Assembly (NCBI RefSeq): GCF_902459465.1
Contig: NC_047062.1
Coordinates: forward strand, 21,581,919-21,645,918
Length of the DNA stretch: 64,000 bases
Direction of reading: 5' to 3'
Source: Asterias rubens
Lineage: Eukaryota > Echinodermata > Asteroidea > Forcipulatida > Asteriidae
Under the pieces are notes generated by a model. That model did not search any database. It saw only the letters and a program-made list of their open reading frames with translations, and was not told the origin of the DNA. The position numbers and the translations under genes are program-made. This document shows positions 13,301 to 24,434 of this stretch, piece by piece; the stretch's first letter is position 1, and the number at the start of each line of letters is the position of its first letter.

Positions 13301-16300
13301 TATGACAAGTTTGACAGTATTATACTAAATTCCCCGCCCCTCTTGCCCCTTCAAGTCAGTTCAATGAAATCAAACTTGAATAAAGGCAGAGGAGCCCCCA
13401 TTCAGCTGGCTGCCCCATTATTTTTCTTGTTTCGGCAAAATGAACACACAAGCTAAAAACAGTGTGTAAACAAAAAGCCAAAAACCACATGTCAGGCTTA
13501 TTTGTAATAGCTTACCTTTCTCTTGCAGTGCGATGACCAACTCATCAAAGTGGGTGAGGTTGCCAAGGAGGGGATCCACATTGGTGAAGTTGATGATGTC
13601 ATAGCCAATGTCAGTCGTCATCTCGGGCTGTTCATAGATGGAGGTCAGGTACAGTACCTTCACCCCAAGGGTCTCAAGGTAGTCCAAGTTCTTGGTCAAC
13701 CCTGAAAGAAAGAAAGAAATTAAATGGAACTGTTATTTTTCCTGCTCTTTATTATTCAACTTGCCCTAGTTTGTTACTTATTTGGACATAATGACAGCCA
13801 ATGCAATGTGGTACAAGATGTAATGCAACAATCTAGCCTCCAACTAAAGTAGAACAATGTAGAAGGGATGCTTTAAAAAAATTGCAGGGTTAAATTAGAC
13901 CTACAAAGTTATTGCTTTGTTTTATATTTGAGACTGCTTACATAATAATTTTGTTTCATTTTGAGAATGCTAATTGACAATAATATTATTAATAAGCAGG
14001 CGACGAATTACACTGAGGCCACAGACAAGAGTGCCTTTGTTGCCCTGGTCTTGGCATTGGTGTCCCTTGAAAAGTTTTTTGATGGAAGTGCCCTGTTGCA
14101 AAATGAAAATTCCATGCCTTTTAAGTAAAAGACACATTTTCCCCCATCCCCCCTGCGGACCCAGACACACAATAACAGTGGAATAACAAAATGTTGGATT
14201 TCAATTGATGGGATTAATGTTACTGCACTTTACTCTCCACCTATCTCCAGGGGGGAGGGAGAGATTAACTCCAGGCCTCAAATTTCCCGATTTTTAGGGC
14301 AAGGCCACTTTGGCCTTGAATTTGTCAAATTTTGAAAGGGCACCAAGGCCATGGGGTAGGGCACCAAGGCCAACTTAAAATTTCAAAAAGGGCATCAAGG
14401 CCATAAAAAATAAAGATCATGAAACAATTTCTGTTCAGGTCCATGAAGGCTATTTTAATGAACCATTTCATTACTTTTGCTTTCCTTTAACAAAAAAACA
14501 TCAAGTATTTTTAAATGTATTTAATTTTATTGATTAATGGGAAGTAAAAGTAAGCATCCATTTTTTGTTGCGATGGCCAGACGTAAACAATGAACTGTCA
14601 CTTAACTGTGTGCAGCGGAGATTTTGTTGCGACGGCCGGCCCGGACGTAAACAGTGGGCTGTCACTTGACTGTGTGCAGAGCGGAGATTTATTCAACGGA
14701 CATACATGTACATGTACCATACATGTACATGTACCTTTCATGTACATGTACATGATGCGTGATTTACGTAACATGGCCCACGTGCACAAACATGTATGAG
14801 TACCAGTGAACAAGCACAATACCAGTGGAATAGGCGGACGCCCAACCTCGAATGGAACCGAAATTGTGATTAGCTGGTACCCATCATGGACAACCTTGCG
14901 TGGGTACGCGTGTTGCAAGATGAGTACCAGTGCGATTGTTCTCAAATGGTCGTTGCAAGTACATCCGGCCCGTGTATAAACTTCGAGTACACAATGTCTA
15001 TGATGGATGCACGTCTGTCGTTCGTTCTGCATCGTGCACACACACATGCACTGCATGGATATGCTGCCGTCCGTTTAAATTCCGTGTGATGAGCATTCAA
15101 CCGACCGCGCTCTGTTGCGTGTATTAATATAGAATGTACATGTAAGTGTTTGATTTTATGTGCACACAGACGGATGGTGGTGTATCAAAACATAAATTTT
15201 GATCTCAAAAAGGGCACGGCGGCCATCAGAGAAAAAGGGCACGGCCTTTTTGGCCGCGAAAATGTCAGATTTTCTCGGGGCACCACGGCCAGTAAGCAGG
15301 GCACCGGCGGCCATGGCCGTCGTGGCCGCCGGGAAATTTGAGGCCTGTAACTCCCCTGGCTGTGCAGATGTTTCTTTCTGGCTGTGGTTCAAAAGGAGAC
15401 GCTGGTTGATTGACATGTTATTGACCTTTCCCCAATTCACTGGTAGTACTGCCAGTCTACGTACTACGTTGGGTGAATTACCATGTCACCAATGAGCCTT
15501 GACTGATGATAATTTCAATATCAGGTTGGCATTGACTCAAAAGTTACAAAACATAACCTTGTGATGGAAAAGCACTTGTGCATGAAATGAAGAACCAAAT
15601 AGCGCCCTTGCAAATTGTACTCTTGAATCCCCTCTCCCACTACTAGCCACGCCCATTCAAACAAATTTATAAAAAAAGTTGCGTTTGAAAATATTAATTA
15701 TTATAAATTTAACATTTAAGAAAATATTAACATGAAACTAATTTCTTAAAATAATATTTGCAACCAAAAATTGCCTAATTTTTCCATCAATTTTTAGAAA
15801 GGTTCTGGTTTTGTATTTGGTTATTAATAAAATATCCCAATTTTCCATATTTTCACTCAGTTAACCGTTTGATTTTGAAGATCTCCATACTGCAGGCCTG
15901 ATACTTCACGAAGGCAACGGAGGCGATTGCCTCCGTTGCCCCTTGTCATTGCCTAGGTGCCCTTGAAATGTTACAGAAGAAATTTACAATTTCCTCATAG
16001 GGTGCCCTTTGCCAAAGAGAAAATGCCTTGGTGCCCTTGCCCTTTCAAAAACGAAGCATACAGCCCTGCTACTGGTTTATTTTGTTATTTCCTTGACCTT
16101 ATTAATCACTGTGTAGAAAAAATATGCTGATAACACTTGTCCTGTTTTTAAATTAGAATATTATAATGATCGCCCCCACACACAGGAGCGATCTACCCAC
16201 GCGAACAATATATCATTATACCACAAATGATAGCTAGCCACACACAGATAAATATTCAGAAAATAGCAGATGGTTTTGTTTGCGGCTGATTGATACCAAT

Positions 16301-17049
16301 GCAATATGCGGGTGGATTATAACAATCATGTAGATGAGATGTGGCTCTGAATTAAATATGTATAACAACATGGAGCGTATCTTACTTTCAAATCAAATGA
16401 GATATTGCCTGCTTTTTTGACATGTTTGATAGGGGCCTAACCATGCTAATACACATGCAATTCTTCAAATCAATGAAGAAAAAACGGATAACTTTCCGTA
16501 TGGCGCCAACACTTTTTCACTCATTTTTACAAAAAGGGATAGGCCTATCCATCAGGTAAATTAAATTAGATACTATATTATTTTATTTCGAATGAAAAAG
16601 TGGTGGCGCCATACGGAAACTTTTCCGGCCTATTTAATATAGCTTAGAACAGCAATAATTATCATGAATACTCTTTAAAATAGTCTTAAGATATATCTAC
16701 CTTTGATGTCTCCAAAGCCATCGCCGTCCGAGTCGCGGAATGACCGCGGGAAGACTTGGTACATGGCGCTCTTTTCCCACCATTCTACGTTGGGACATCG
16801 CGGCACTTTGACAACAATCACAATGGCTGCAATCAGCATAGCAATCCAGGCAACCCAGAACAGAATCAGGAGGATATTGCGGGCCCAATTCCATCCTGGG
16901 GTGTTCGCTACTTTAAGCAATTCCTCCTTTCCAAGCCCGGTCCATTCGGCTTCTTGTTGTTGCTCCATTTCACCGCCGCCGCCTTTTTCTGGATCGGTAG
17001 TCGGTGCCATTTCGTATTTGTCGTAGTCGGCTTTTCTGGAGTCCCCCAT
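4348..17049 (-). CDS. SLC3A2: SLC3A2-like (4F2hc/CD98hc) amino-acid transporter heavy chain, 11 coding exons
   Basis: Coding exons (minus): 17049-16701, 13701-13516, 9727-9573, 9138-9013, 8505-8364, 8040-7931, 7387-7281, 6812-6599, 6412-6227, 5825-5691, 4686-4348. All have GT/AG boundaries, frames join exactly and give 682 aa. It is a type II membrane glycoprotein that carries SLC7 light chains to the plasma membrane. Residues about 36-57 hold the SLC3A2 N-terminal signature ([11 protein letters not shown]...TPGW), followed by a single membrane segment (about 58-80) and 'PRCP', where Cys85 matches the cysteine that bonds to the light chain. The ectodomain is a degenerate alpha-amylase barrel: '[12 protein letters not shown]', '[14 protein letters not shown]', 'DGFVFSN', '[10 protein letters not shown]', '[12 protein letters not shown]' and a C-terminal beta domain ending '..[11 protein letters not shown]'. 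Unlike human 4F2hc it keeps the B-domain segment (residues about 215-265). The nucleophile Asp is replaced by Ser289 and the acid/base Glu by Gln397, so hydrolase activity is not expected. Exon 6 encodes a Pro/Thr/Ala-rich linker and the end of exon 5 an RRRR motif (311-314), both absent from the paralogue. Several N-x-S/T sites are present. Paralogue or orthologue status is inferred from the N-terminus. Confidence 0.93.
5933..6167. repeat. Dispersed element with GGGCCCAATTT-type ends, copy 1
   Basis: This copy lies in an SLC3A2 intron. Its left end (GAGCCCAATTTCACAAAGCTG-like) is the inverse of its right end (...CCATAAAATTGGGCCCC). The middle is rich in 'gcttac/taagc' pairs, as in the related copies around 12595-12815 and 57890-58187. 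The short terminal inverted repeats suggest a non-autonomous DNA transposon. Confidence 0.6.
6955..7235 (-). mobile_element. 3' fragment of a non-LTR retrotransposon (LINE) in SLC3A2 intron 7
   Basis: Translation of the minus strand gives a peptide containing '[19 protein letters not shown]' followed by 'AAPSLDTFK'. This is the conserved extreme C-terminus of reverse-transcriptase proteins of CR1/L2/Jockey-type LINEs, lying beyond the RT domain. The fragment ends on the minus strand in an A/T trinucleotide-like tail (plus strand 'aataataatgataataatt' at about 6964-6985), as expected for a LINE 3' end. It is 5'-truncated and begins only about 45-50 bp below the SLC3A2 exon 7 splice donor. Confidence 0.75.
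9728..13515 (-). other. SLC3A2 intron 2
   Basis: This is a 3.8-kb intron with no coding exon that I can support. It contains homopolymer runs, a diverged copy of the GGGCCCAATTT-type element (about 12595-12815) and degenerate short repeats of an 'aaatccttc'/'ttcaaaatcctcc' type around 12100-12330. Confidence 0.5.
12595..12815. repeat. Diverged copy of the GGGCCCAATTT-type element
   Basis: The segment from 'cacagagctgcctcagca' to 'ttaaatcaggccctga' shares the order of blocks (agagctgc..., ctgctaagc, tggctggtaacctgattctggtaagca, gctaag) with the copy at 57890-58187. The ends are eroded, so the limits are approximate. Confidence 0.45.
14570..14690. repeat. Approx. 58-bp tandem direct duplication inside the 1.08-kb element
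   Basis: The block 'ttttgttgcgatggcc...gacgtaaacaatg...ctgtcacttaactgtgtgcag' is repeated once immediately downstream with a few substitutions ('...gacgtaaacagtg...ctgtcacttgactgtgtgcag'). Confidence 0.75.
14698..14757. repeat. Palindromic (ACATGT)-rich tract
   Basis: Consecutive TACATGTACATGTACC-type units form a self-complementary low-complexity tract within the 1.08-kb element. Confidence 0.75.
15893..16076 (-). repeat. 'GGGCACCAAGGC' dispersed element, copy 1
   Basis: This copy runs from 'caggcctgatacttcacg' through 'ggcaacggaggc', 'tgcctaggtgcccttgaaatg', 'aatttcctcatagggtgccc' and 'aaatgccttggtgccctt'. The same order in opposite orientation occurs at 26258-26408 and 38658-38806. Confidence 0.7.
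16486..16626. mobile_element. hAT-like MITE, copy 1 (141 bp)
   Basis: The ends are GGATAACTTTCCGTATGGCG and the inverse CGCCATACGGAAACTTTTCC, continued by a ...CACCACTTTTTCA inner repeat on each side. It is about 95% alike to the copy at 23765-23896. No target-site duplication is visible for this copy. It lies in SLC3A2 intron 1, just below exon 1. Confidence 0.8.
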
Positions 17050-18587
17050 GGTGGTTGCCTTTTTATACCCCTCAGTCAGGACGGGAAAATTAACGGAATT
17101 GGGCCTTCCTGCAGTGGGAGCAGAGGTCTAAGATGACTAACAGGTGCTTGGGATTGCAATCTTCGAATTTGGGGGAAGGTTAAGCCTTGTCAGCGGGTTC
17201 ACTTCCCGAGAGTGTGCTGGCAATGTTTATGTTGCTAATGTATTCTGCATTAAGATTTACTACGTCCCGTTGTTATGAATGATTGCCGCGCTCTAATCGA
17301 TGCCGGTTTTTGTGTTGTTCTAGGCGGCTTCGCCACGTGCACGCACGTACCGCGCCTCTGCTTCTGGAACCGGATTTATCCAGATCCAAATCAACTTGTT
17401 CAAGTCCTTTCAGTTGCAACGCTGTGGACGCTTCAAAACCCGTTGTAATTACCCAGACGTCACCGACGGCATTTCTCCACTATCGTGCAAGGTAACTCAT
17501 ACTTCCCCGTAAAACCGAGGTGTAACTGCAATGAGACTGTTTAGCGTGTTTATGAAGTAATTATTTATACAAAGACGAGATGATTTATCAGGAGGGGTTA
17601 CCTGCGAGAAAGGACAAATGAATTGAAAATTTAATTACGATATTGATTAAATTTGTAATGAAAAGATACTTCCAATGTAACTAATGTACAAGTATTTTGT
17701 GTTCAAAACTAAAAATATTGTTTACTTTTTTCTTTTAATTGAAAACTTTAAGCAGAGTTGAAATTATGTCCACCCATTTTTTATGGAATAGCCCACTTTC
17801 AGCACGCAGCGTTGCATCATTTTTTTTACACAGGGCGCGGATTATGTGGACAAATTTGGAAAGCTCGCCTGCCGTGTGGAATGCATACCTTTCATTCACT
17901 TCAATACCAATTAGTAAATATTGATAAAAATGATATTCATTTTAAACATTATCACAAAGAGAGAGCGAAGTTCCTTATTACACTTATTTATTTATTTGCC
18001 CCACTTTCTTTCAAAATGAGTACACACATTATTCTCACACCTTTAAAACTATCTACCACATGTTTATTATATTCAATACTTAGTTTCAAAAATAAAATAT
18101 ATATTGTTTCAACCTGAAACTTTGTCCAATTGTTATGGGTAAAAAGCCAACACGTGCTTTGGAAAGGTTGCCTCAACTGTGTTTAATGTTTTTAACGTAA
18201 ATTAATACATTTATGATGTACTGCACAGGTTTAACCAAATTAAAGGTGGCCGTCAATACAGTCGCCAATGCTGTGCATGGTTGGACTTATAGGGGCTACT
18301 GTAGCGCCGGTCACCGGCATTAATTCTGAAAAAAATGCACATTAATACTACAGTACACTAGACTGCATCCAGTTTACAACATTTCTATCAGGAAATTGTT
18401 TTGCTAAAAATAAAACATAAAAATCGTGGGAAGTGCTTAAGAAGACAGTTGTATTTCTCGTTTAAAATTAGACCAACAGTTTTGCAAATTGCTTATTACC
18501 GTTTGTTAGGGGTTCGTAATAGGCCCACGGTCCATACACGTATAATACTGGACGGTACAAAACCCGACGATGCCACGGTGGTAAAAG
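17050..18587. other. Intergenic region between the two SLC3 paralogues
   Basis: This 1.5-kb spacer has no supported exon. It should hold the SLC3A2 promoter and 5' UTR (17050 upward) and the 3' UTR of the upstream paralogue. Plus-strand TTTATT repeats near 17985-17999 read AATAAA on the minus strand and are possible poly(A) signals. I see no convincing TATA box for SLC3A2. Confidence 0.4.
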
Positions 18588-21500
18588 TTAGTACCATATT
18601 GATGGTTTATACATTAATACAATTGCCTCTCCCGATCGTAGAAAAATACTAGAAAATTCAACAGTCTTCCCTATTCGAGTTTGGTCAGAAGCCACAACGA
18701 CCGTACCATCCATAGGAATTCCTTCAGATGAGTTCTCGAAGTCCTCAGTCACTCCATAGTTTCCAACGTTGATGGCAGCAAACACAGCTAACGGTGTCCC
18801 ACTGTCGCTGTCGCCGCTGTGCCTTGTAAAAGCGAAGATTTCTTTGAATGTTTTATGCAGACGAAACTCATTGATTCCAAATAGTTCTGGATTGCCTCGA
18901 CGGAAGTGAATTGTTTGCTGAATGAATGCGAGGTGGGAGGTGTTGACTTGTCTTTGGATCTATCAAAAAAAATCACAATATGTGAAATAAAAGTTTTGAA
19001 ATTTTTAGTGCTCGAAAATAATTAATTTCTTGGGATTTCTCTGGCTCAGAGGACCGGTCGCTGTAACATCATGAAACGTGTTTCTCATTATAAGAAGTTA
19101 CCCCCAATTTCAATCAATGTGTCAATATTACGTTTTTTCAGATTGTGTCATAAACTATTGAAATGTTGAGAATGGCTGCATCTGTAAATAGATATAATGA
19201 AATAAATAAATATAATATAATGTAACCGTTATTTGTTGTACCTGTACGTTGACCTGGCTTGCATTCACGCCGACTGGTATCCACGGTTCTGTCGAAGCAT
19301 CAGTAAAACCAGCATTCGTATCCGTGGACCACTGCATTGGTAACCGGGTAAGCTCTCTGTCTGACTCCATCTAAAATGAAAATATGATTATAATCAATTG
19401 AATTTCTTCTTCTTTAAGTATTTTTCTTCTTCCAATTTATTTTGAACAAACAATGATATTTTGGTGTTTGGGCAATCGTTTAGGTCATCATAGTTCTCAT
19501 TAAAACATTTACCCTGCTGGAACCAATTCCCTTTTCCTACAATGCCCTTTGTCGCTACATGTGGAAGAAATTCCCCCAAAGCAAGTCTCAGAAGGAAGAT
19601 TAGGCTACCATTTCATTTTTGTTTTCGATTTCATCCGTTTTGACACTAATTATAAGGAACACGTAACACGTGCACGAGAGCAGTTTTACATGCAACCAGT
19701 TCCATCTCCAAGAAGAAAACAAAGATCTTGAATCCTCATGTCAATTTCAACATACTATCTTTGGAGACTATGTGGTCGACAAACTTTGTGTACTTCAAAG
19801 TGCTCCTTTTTGTGCTCCTTGGAGCGCCTCCAAGTTGCCTGTCAAAATTGCCATGTGTGACAAAGCATTATTGCATTATTGAGTATTTTTCTGTGCATGT
19901 CTCGATTATCTTACCAATATCGTGGCAGGATCATTGGACGATGTGTTCATCTTCACTCCGTCCACCATACCAATCTCATCTCCGTAGTATATCACAGGGG
20001 AGCCTGGGAGCATGACCATCAAGAACAGCAAAGCTTTGGTAAAATGGGCTCCAGTGCGTGATGCGATGCGGCTGACGTCTGCAGTGCCAACCTGTATGAT
20101 GAGTGGAGATTGTTTGAAAGTTTCAAATAATAAAAGTTGATTCAAAATGAAATTTGGGTAGTTAGAAACTGAGTTGCACATTATTGTGAACAGATTATTA
20201 GTTCTTAACAATGTACAAAGACACCTACACCATGCACCAAAAAATTAAATGTTTTAATTGATTTTGTTTACCCTTTTCAAAAAACTATATTAAAAAAATA
20301 TGATATCACACCCTGACGGAACATTCTGTTGATTTTCACTCACTGGCATGCATTCACTATTATTTATGCTGTTTTCAAGAGTGTTTTTGTTTTGTTTGTC
20401 AATTCGACGCAGAAGAACAATTCCGAATTCGGCAAAACGAAAAGCAATCAGATTGGAAATGTCCTTGGATTGTTCTTTTCATCGTCCCCGAGTTAATAAT
20501 TAAACATAAACTGTAATAATTTACAATTGTGTTTAATATGACGAAATAAATAAAATAATCGCACTCTCATGAAACGGCCAGAACTTACAGCCCAGTTTCG
20601 GGACACCGAGGAAGGTCCAGCAGCGATCCAGTTCTCGACGGCCGCCCGTATCTGATGCCCGTCCAGCGGTACGGACAAGTCCAAAAACATGAAGTTAAAT
20701 GGATATCCAGCTCGCTTCACCTCAACGTCCATAGATGCATTGCTGTAAATCGCTGCAGCTAGGCCGAGATCAGTGCCAACATCAACCACAAGAAGTCTGT
20801 AAGTTCGGAAATATTATTAATTAATCTACAATGTCACTTCATTTTGTACCTGTAAAAATAAGTGCAGATAACGGCAATAACTATAGACGAGTTTTATACA
20901 TGGACCTTCAAATAGTTTTACTTAGATCCACACCATGCAAAACCATTCAACCATTACTCAATAAAATAATATTCAAAACCACGTTTATTGTCATAACCTT
21001 ATCGGTTCCGACTCGGGACACTAAACTTTTAGGAACCATTTTCTGATGACGTGAAAGAGATGCGAACTGAACTGACTTACTTCGATTTTGATTTCGGTCG
21101 ACCAGGGGCATCATTTTTGTATTCATCCATAAGTTGGCGCCATCCTCCTACTACATCCTGTACATGCATGTTGTTCGGTTCCTGTCAACAGAAATGAGAG
21201 AAATCATCTTTTAAAATTAAGGTTTTGTTTTCCCCTCACGCGAATGTTACTTCATCCCTCGCTTATTTCCATTCTTTCATTGCAATTTTTGGGGTACAGC
21301 GATTACTCAAAGCGGGGTCGTGCTGACGATATTTCACGGTAGATCCGATTTGCCTAAAATGTTGAAGTGGAAATTATAATACAGTGAGTTTTCCGTTCTG
21401 CAGCGAAACTCAAATTTTTAAGTCGTTCGTTTTGCAGTCATTCTGAAATATAGGGAAATGATTGAAAAAATGCCCGGTCTGTAAAGTCCTCGGAAAGATT

Positions 21501-24434
21501 GAAAGACAAATTTACGACGATAAAAAAAAACATCTTGTACTTTTCTTACCGGCATATCACCAGATGAGCTAACACTTCCATCGTTATTATCTGAACTGTA
21601 CGGCGCCATCACTGTTTCGAAGATGCGATCTGTATGACGCATGTAGAAACCATCAACTCCCCTGCCCAACCAGAATGACATAGCAGCCTACATTGTGCAA
21701 AGTATTCAAACATGGATTATTTTTTCCACTCTTTTAAGCTTGATATATCAAATGTGTTATGCATGTAGAAAACTATGCGAGCACGTCCAATGCAATGGTT
21801 AGACTGCTGGACTTGTGATGGCAAGGTTATGGTTTCAAACTATCAAGCTATAACCACGGATTTCACAATTACTAGAATAAGTGTCGTTTAGTTAAACTGA
21901 ATAAAAACGTATTGATGTGTGCATTTCGTATGAGAGAGATTTGGCTGTTGCCAGGTTGGTGTTTATATCAACTTGTGGGAGTTTGCCAAGTTCCATTGAC
22001 GGGAAGATCATCTAAAAATAAAACTTTAAAACTAAACAAAAAACACCCGACAAACAAACAAACTAACAAACAAGCAAACAAACTGATAAACGAAAGACAT
22101 AGGCCTAATCAAAGTTTGGTAATGCCTCGTTTTGGTTACAGTATAACTAGTCGAACGTAAACAAAATGGCTGCAAAAAAAAGTTTTTTTTATGGACTTGG
22201 TGGAGGCCAATTCAGCGAAACTTTACCTGGATGTCCCTGACGACCTTCGGGTTGTGGTAATTCAGATCGGGTTCCTCCGTCATAAACGTATGGAGATACC
22301 ACTGCTGTCTGTTGGAGTCGTACTCCCACGCCGAACTGCCCTCTGTTGACAACTGAGTAATTAATTAAATTAGGCGGTCGTTAATTAAAAGAACCTAAAA
22401 ATGAAGTCGTCGAGATTGAAATGGCCCTGTGTTGAGGGACGAAATGAATGTAAAGTTCGACAGCAATAATGGCGTGGGAAAGGGATTTGGGACAAGGGAT
22501 TGGGACAAAGGTTGGGAGCCCCCCCCCCCCAAGTATTTCTTTGAGAAGTTATTTCAACTCGGACACATAAAACAATGCATTATTATTTTCGTATCGAACC
22601 ATTTCTGTTGGCGGTCCCCCATCCAGACCGTCAGCCCAAACGTAGTAGTCGCTGTAGGCGTTGTCATCACTCTGTCGACTCTGTTGAAACCATGGATGCT
22701 GGTCACTAGAATGGTTCGGAATGAACTCCAGTATTAACTTCATACCTTCCAATCAAACAATAAGACAAAGGGTTATTAAAAAGCACACCTTTTTAGACAC
22801 AAAGCCCGTTTAATATCAAAGTTTGTGTTTTCTTGTTTGGTAATGAATTTTAGGCAAGTCTGCGGGGAGACTTTTGATCTCATGCGTTGACAGCTACTAA
22901 AACAATGAATTAGAATGATAGTTATTAAAACACATAGATCTTACTTTTGTTGTGCACTGCGGCCACGAGCTCTTCAAAATCTTGCAAAATTCCAAAGACT
23001 CCATCCACTGCAGTAAAATTAGTGACGTCCATCCATAAATCCAATCTAGAGGACTCGAATATTGGTCCCAGCCAGATGGCGTCCACTCCCAAGTATTCGA
23101 GATAGTCTAGCCGCGAGATAATTCCTGTAAATATTAAAGTATAAGTCACTGGACACGTTCGTATTTGTCAAAGACCGGTAGCCATATTCTCACTTGGTGT
23201 ATTCCAACATTAGGGGCCTAAAATAACAAATCTGTGAAAATTGTGGCTCAAATGGTAATCGAAGTTGCAAGAGATCAATGAAAGAATAAAAACCCTCGTT
23301 GCACAATCGGTATGCTTTCAGATGCCCGAGAAAGGCTTCAGTGCTCGAGTCTTTCTCAAATTTTAGTGAGAAATTACATCTTTCTCAAAGTTACTTAAAA
23401 GGTATTATAGTTGTTTCCGCCAATGTTTTACACTATCAACAGCTCTCCACTGCTGGCAAGTGAGTTTTTGAGTAATATCAAATGTGTCCAGTGCATACAG
23501 GACACAAAACAGGATAGAAGACGTTGAGCTTTTAGCGGCGAGTGGGCGGGGCCGATCGTCCCCCTTTACGGTGTTGTCTTTACGAGTAAACCACGCCCCC
23601 ATTGAGGTCATGATCAAAGCGACTGCTGCGAAGAAAACATCCAGTTCGTTGAAATTGACAGTGAAACCATGGAGGACTTCCTTCCTCCATGGTGGAACCA
23701 ACCACACAATACACTGCAATTTTTCGTTTATGGGTTTTGTTGATATAGACTAAGTAAATTCATGGGATAACTTTCCGTATGGCGCCACCACTTTTTCACT
23801 CATTTTTACAAAAAGGGATATATCATTGAGGTAAATTAGATACTATATTATTTCATATCGAATGAAAAAGTGGTGGCGCCATACGAAAACTTTTCCAATT
23901 CATGCAGTGTTTATTTACATTTGGTGAGGAATAGAAATTTTCATCGCTGAATAAGTTATTATGAATGAAGGTCATGCATAATATTTGTACATGCACTTAT
24001 GTCTCGTGTGCATAAATGCAAACAAGCCTACCTTTTATATCTCCCAAACCATCCCCATTACTGTCTTGGAAGGAAGATGGTACAACCTGATAGCTGATGG
24101 CAGTTTCATACCAATGCCTCTCACCCGAGCATACAGTCTCATCAGTGTGTCCTCTGGCCAATATAACGATACACGCTATGAACATAGCCAGCCAAACAAC
24201 GCCAATCGAACCCAGCAAGACCCAACGGGTCACCCGCCAGACGGTGTGGCTGGACCGTACATCCACCTCGTACTGGTCCATCCCGGCCCAGCTGGCCTGG
24301 TAGAAGATGCCGTCATCCTCGTCGAATTTACAGGTGCTGAGGTTGCGAGGGATGCGCTGGCGGAGGTCTAGTTGCGGATTTGGCTCTGTGCTTATAATAT
24401 CCGGACTGAACGACGGGTTTGCTGTGCCGTCCAT
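18588..24434 (-). CDS. SLC3 family heavy chain paralogue (rBAT-like), 10 coding exons
   Basis: Coding exons (minus): 24434-24032, 23124-22945, 22745-22600, 22352-22227, 21687-21550, 21181-21081, 20796-20589, 20091-19915, 19370-19242, 18959-18588. Joined frames give 659 aa. It is a type II membrane protein: cytosolic N-terminus, one membrane segment (about 71-93, 'WVLLGSIGVVWLAMFIACIV'), Cys102 at the light-chain disulfide position, then an alpha-amylase-like ectodomain with 'DSNGDGLGDIKG', 'EFIPNHSSDQHPWF', a B-domain segment ('WEYDSNRQQWYLHTF...EPDLNYHNP'), 'LPGSPVIYYGDEIG' and 'RLPMQWSTDTNAGF'. At the barrel's catalytic sites the nucleophile is Arg302 ('DGFYMRHTD'), the acid/base position is Asp370, and the third acid is Asp439 ('GTADVSR'), so it is a pseudoenzyme. 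It lacks the KEELLKV signature of 4F2hc. Intron positions match the downstream SLC3A2 gene except for one extra intron there. The exon 3 donor is the weak GTTCGA. It could function as an alternative heavy chain; the partner is unknown. Confidence 0.92.
21783..21850 (+). repeat. Degenerate tRNA-like (SINE head) fragment
   Basis: The stretch has an A-box-like 'tggttagactgctgg', an anticodon-arm-like 'acttgtgatggcaagg' and a B-box-like 'ggtttcaaact' in tRNA order and spacing. The arms do not pair well enough for a tRNA gene. It lies in an intron of the SLC3 paralogue. Confidence 0.4.
23160..23500 (-). repeat. TTAA-type MITE family, decayed inverted copy
   Basis: This copy reads in reverse orientation: 'tttgtcaaagaccggt', 'tattctcacttggtgtattcc', 'aacaaatctgtgaaaatt', '...cgaagttgcaagag' and later 'aatgttttacactatcaacagctctcca' match the reverse complement of the copies at 25549 and 28702. 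The ends are eroded. It lies in intron 1 of the SLC3 paralogue. Confidence 0.6.
23765..23896. mobile_element. hAT-like MITE, copy 2 (132 bp) with 8-bp target duplication
   Basis: The ends are GGATAACTTTCCGTATGGCG and ...CGCCATACGAAAACTTTTCC. The element is bounded by perfect 8-bp direct repeats AATTCATG (23757-23764 and 23897-23904). Eight-bp duplications are typical of the hAT superfamily. There is no coding capacity. Confidence 0.85.

Larger units (their letters stand above)
14272..15347. mobile_element. 1.08-kb non-autonomous DNA transposon-like element with short TIRs
   Basis: The left end CAGGCCTCAAATTTCCCGA is matched by the inverse CGGGAAATTTGAGGCCTG at the right end. The flanks share TAACTC (left just before, right just after), a likely target duplication. 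Subterminal zones are also inverted: 'gggcaaggccactttggcc' type at the left and 'gggcacggcctttttggcc' type at the right. CAGG... termini and a 6-8-bp duplication fit hAT-like elements. The interior contains a direct duplication (about 14575-14690) and an ACATGT-rich tract, and no transposase. It lies in SLC3A2 intron 1. Confidence 0.7.

Noticed and set aside
14598-15056. 152-codon minus frame
   Set aside because: Lies wholly within the 1.08-kb TIR element and crosses its ACATGT-rich tract; no domain.
21783-21850. Possible tRNA gene
   Set aside because: A- and B-box-like motifs are present but the arms do not pair; treated as a SINE scrap.
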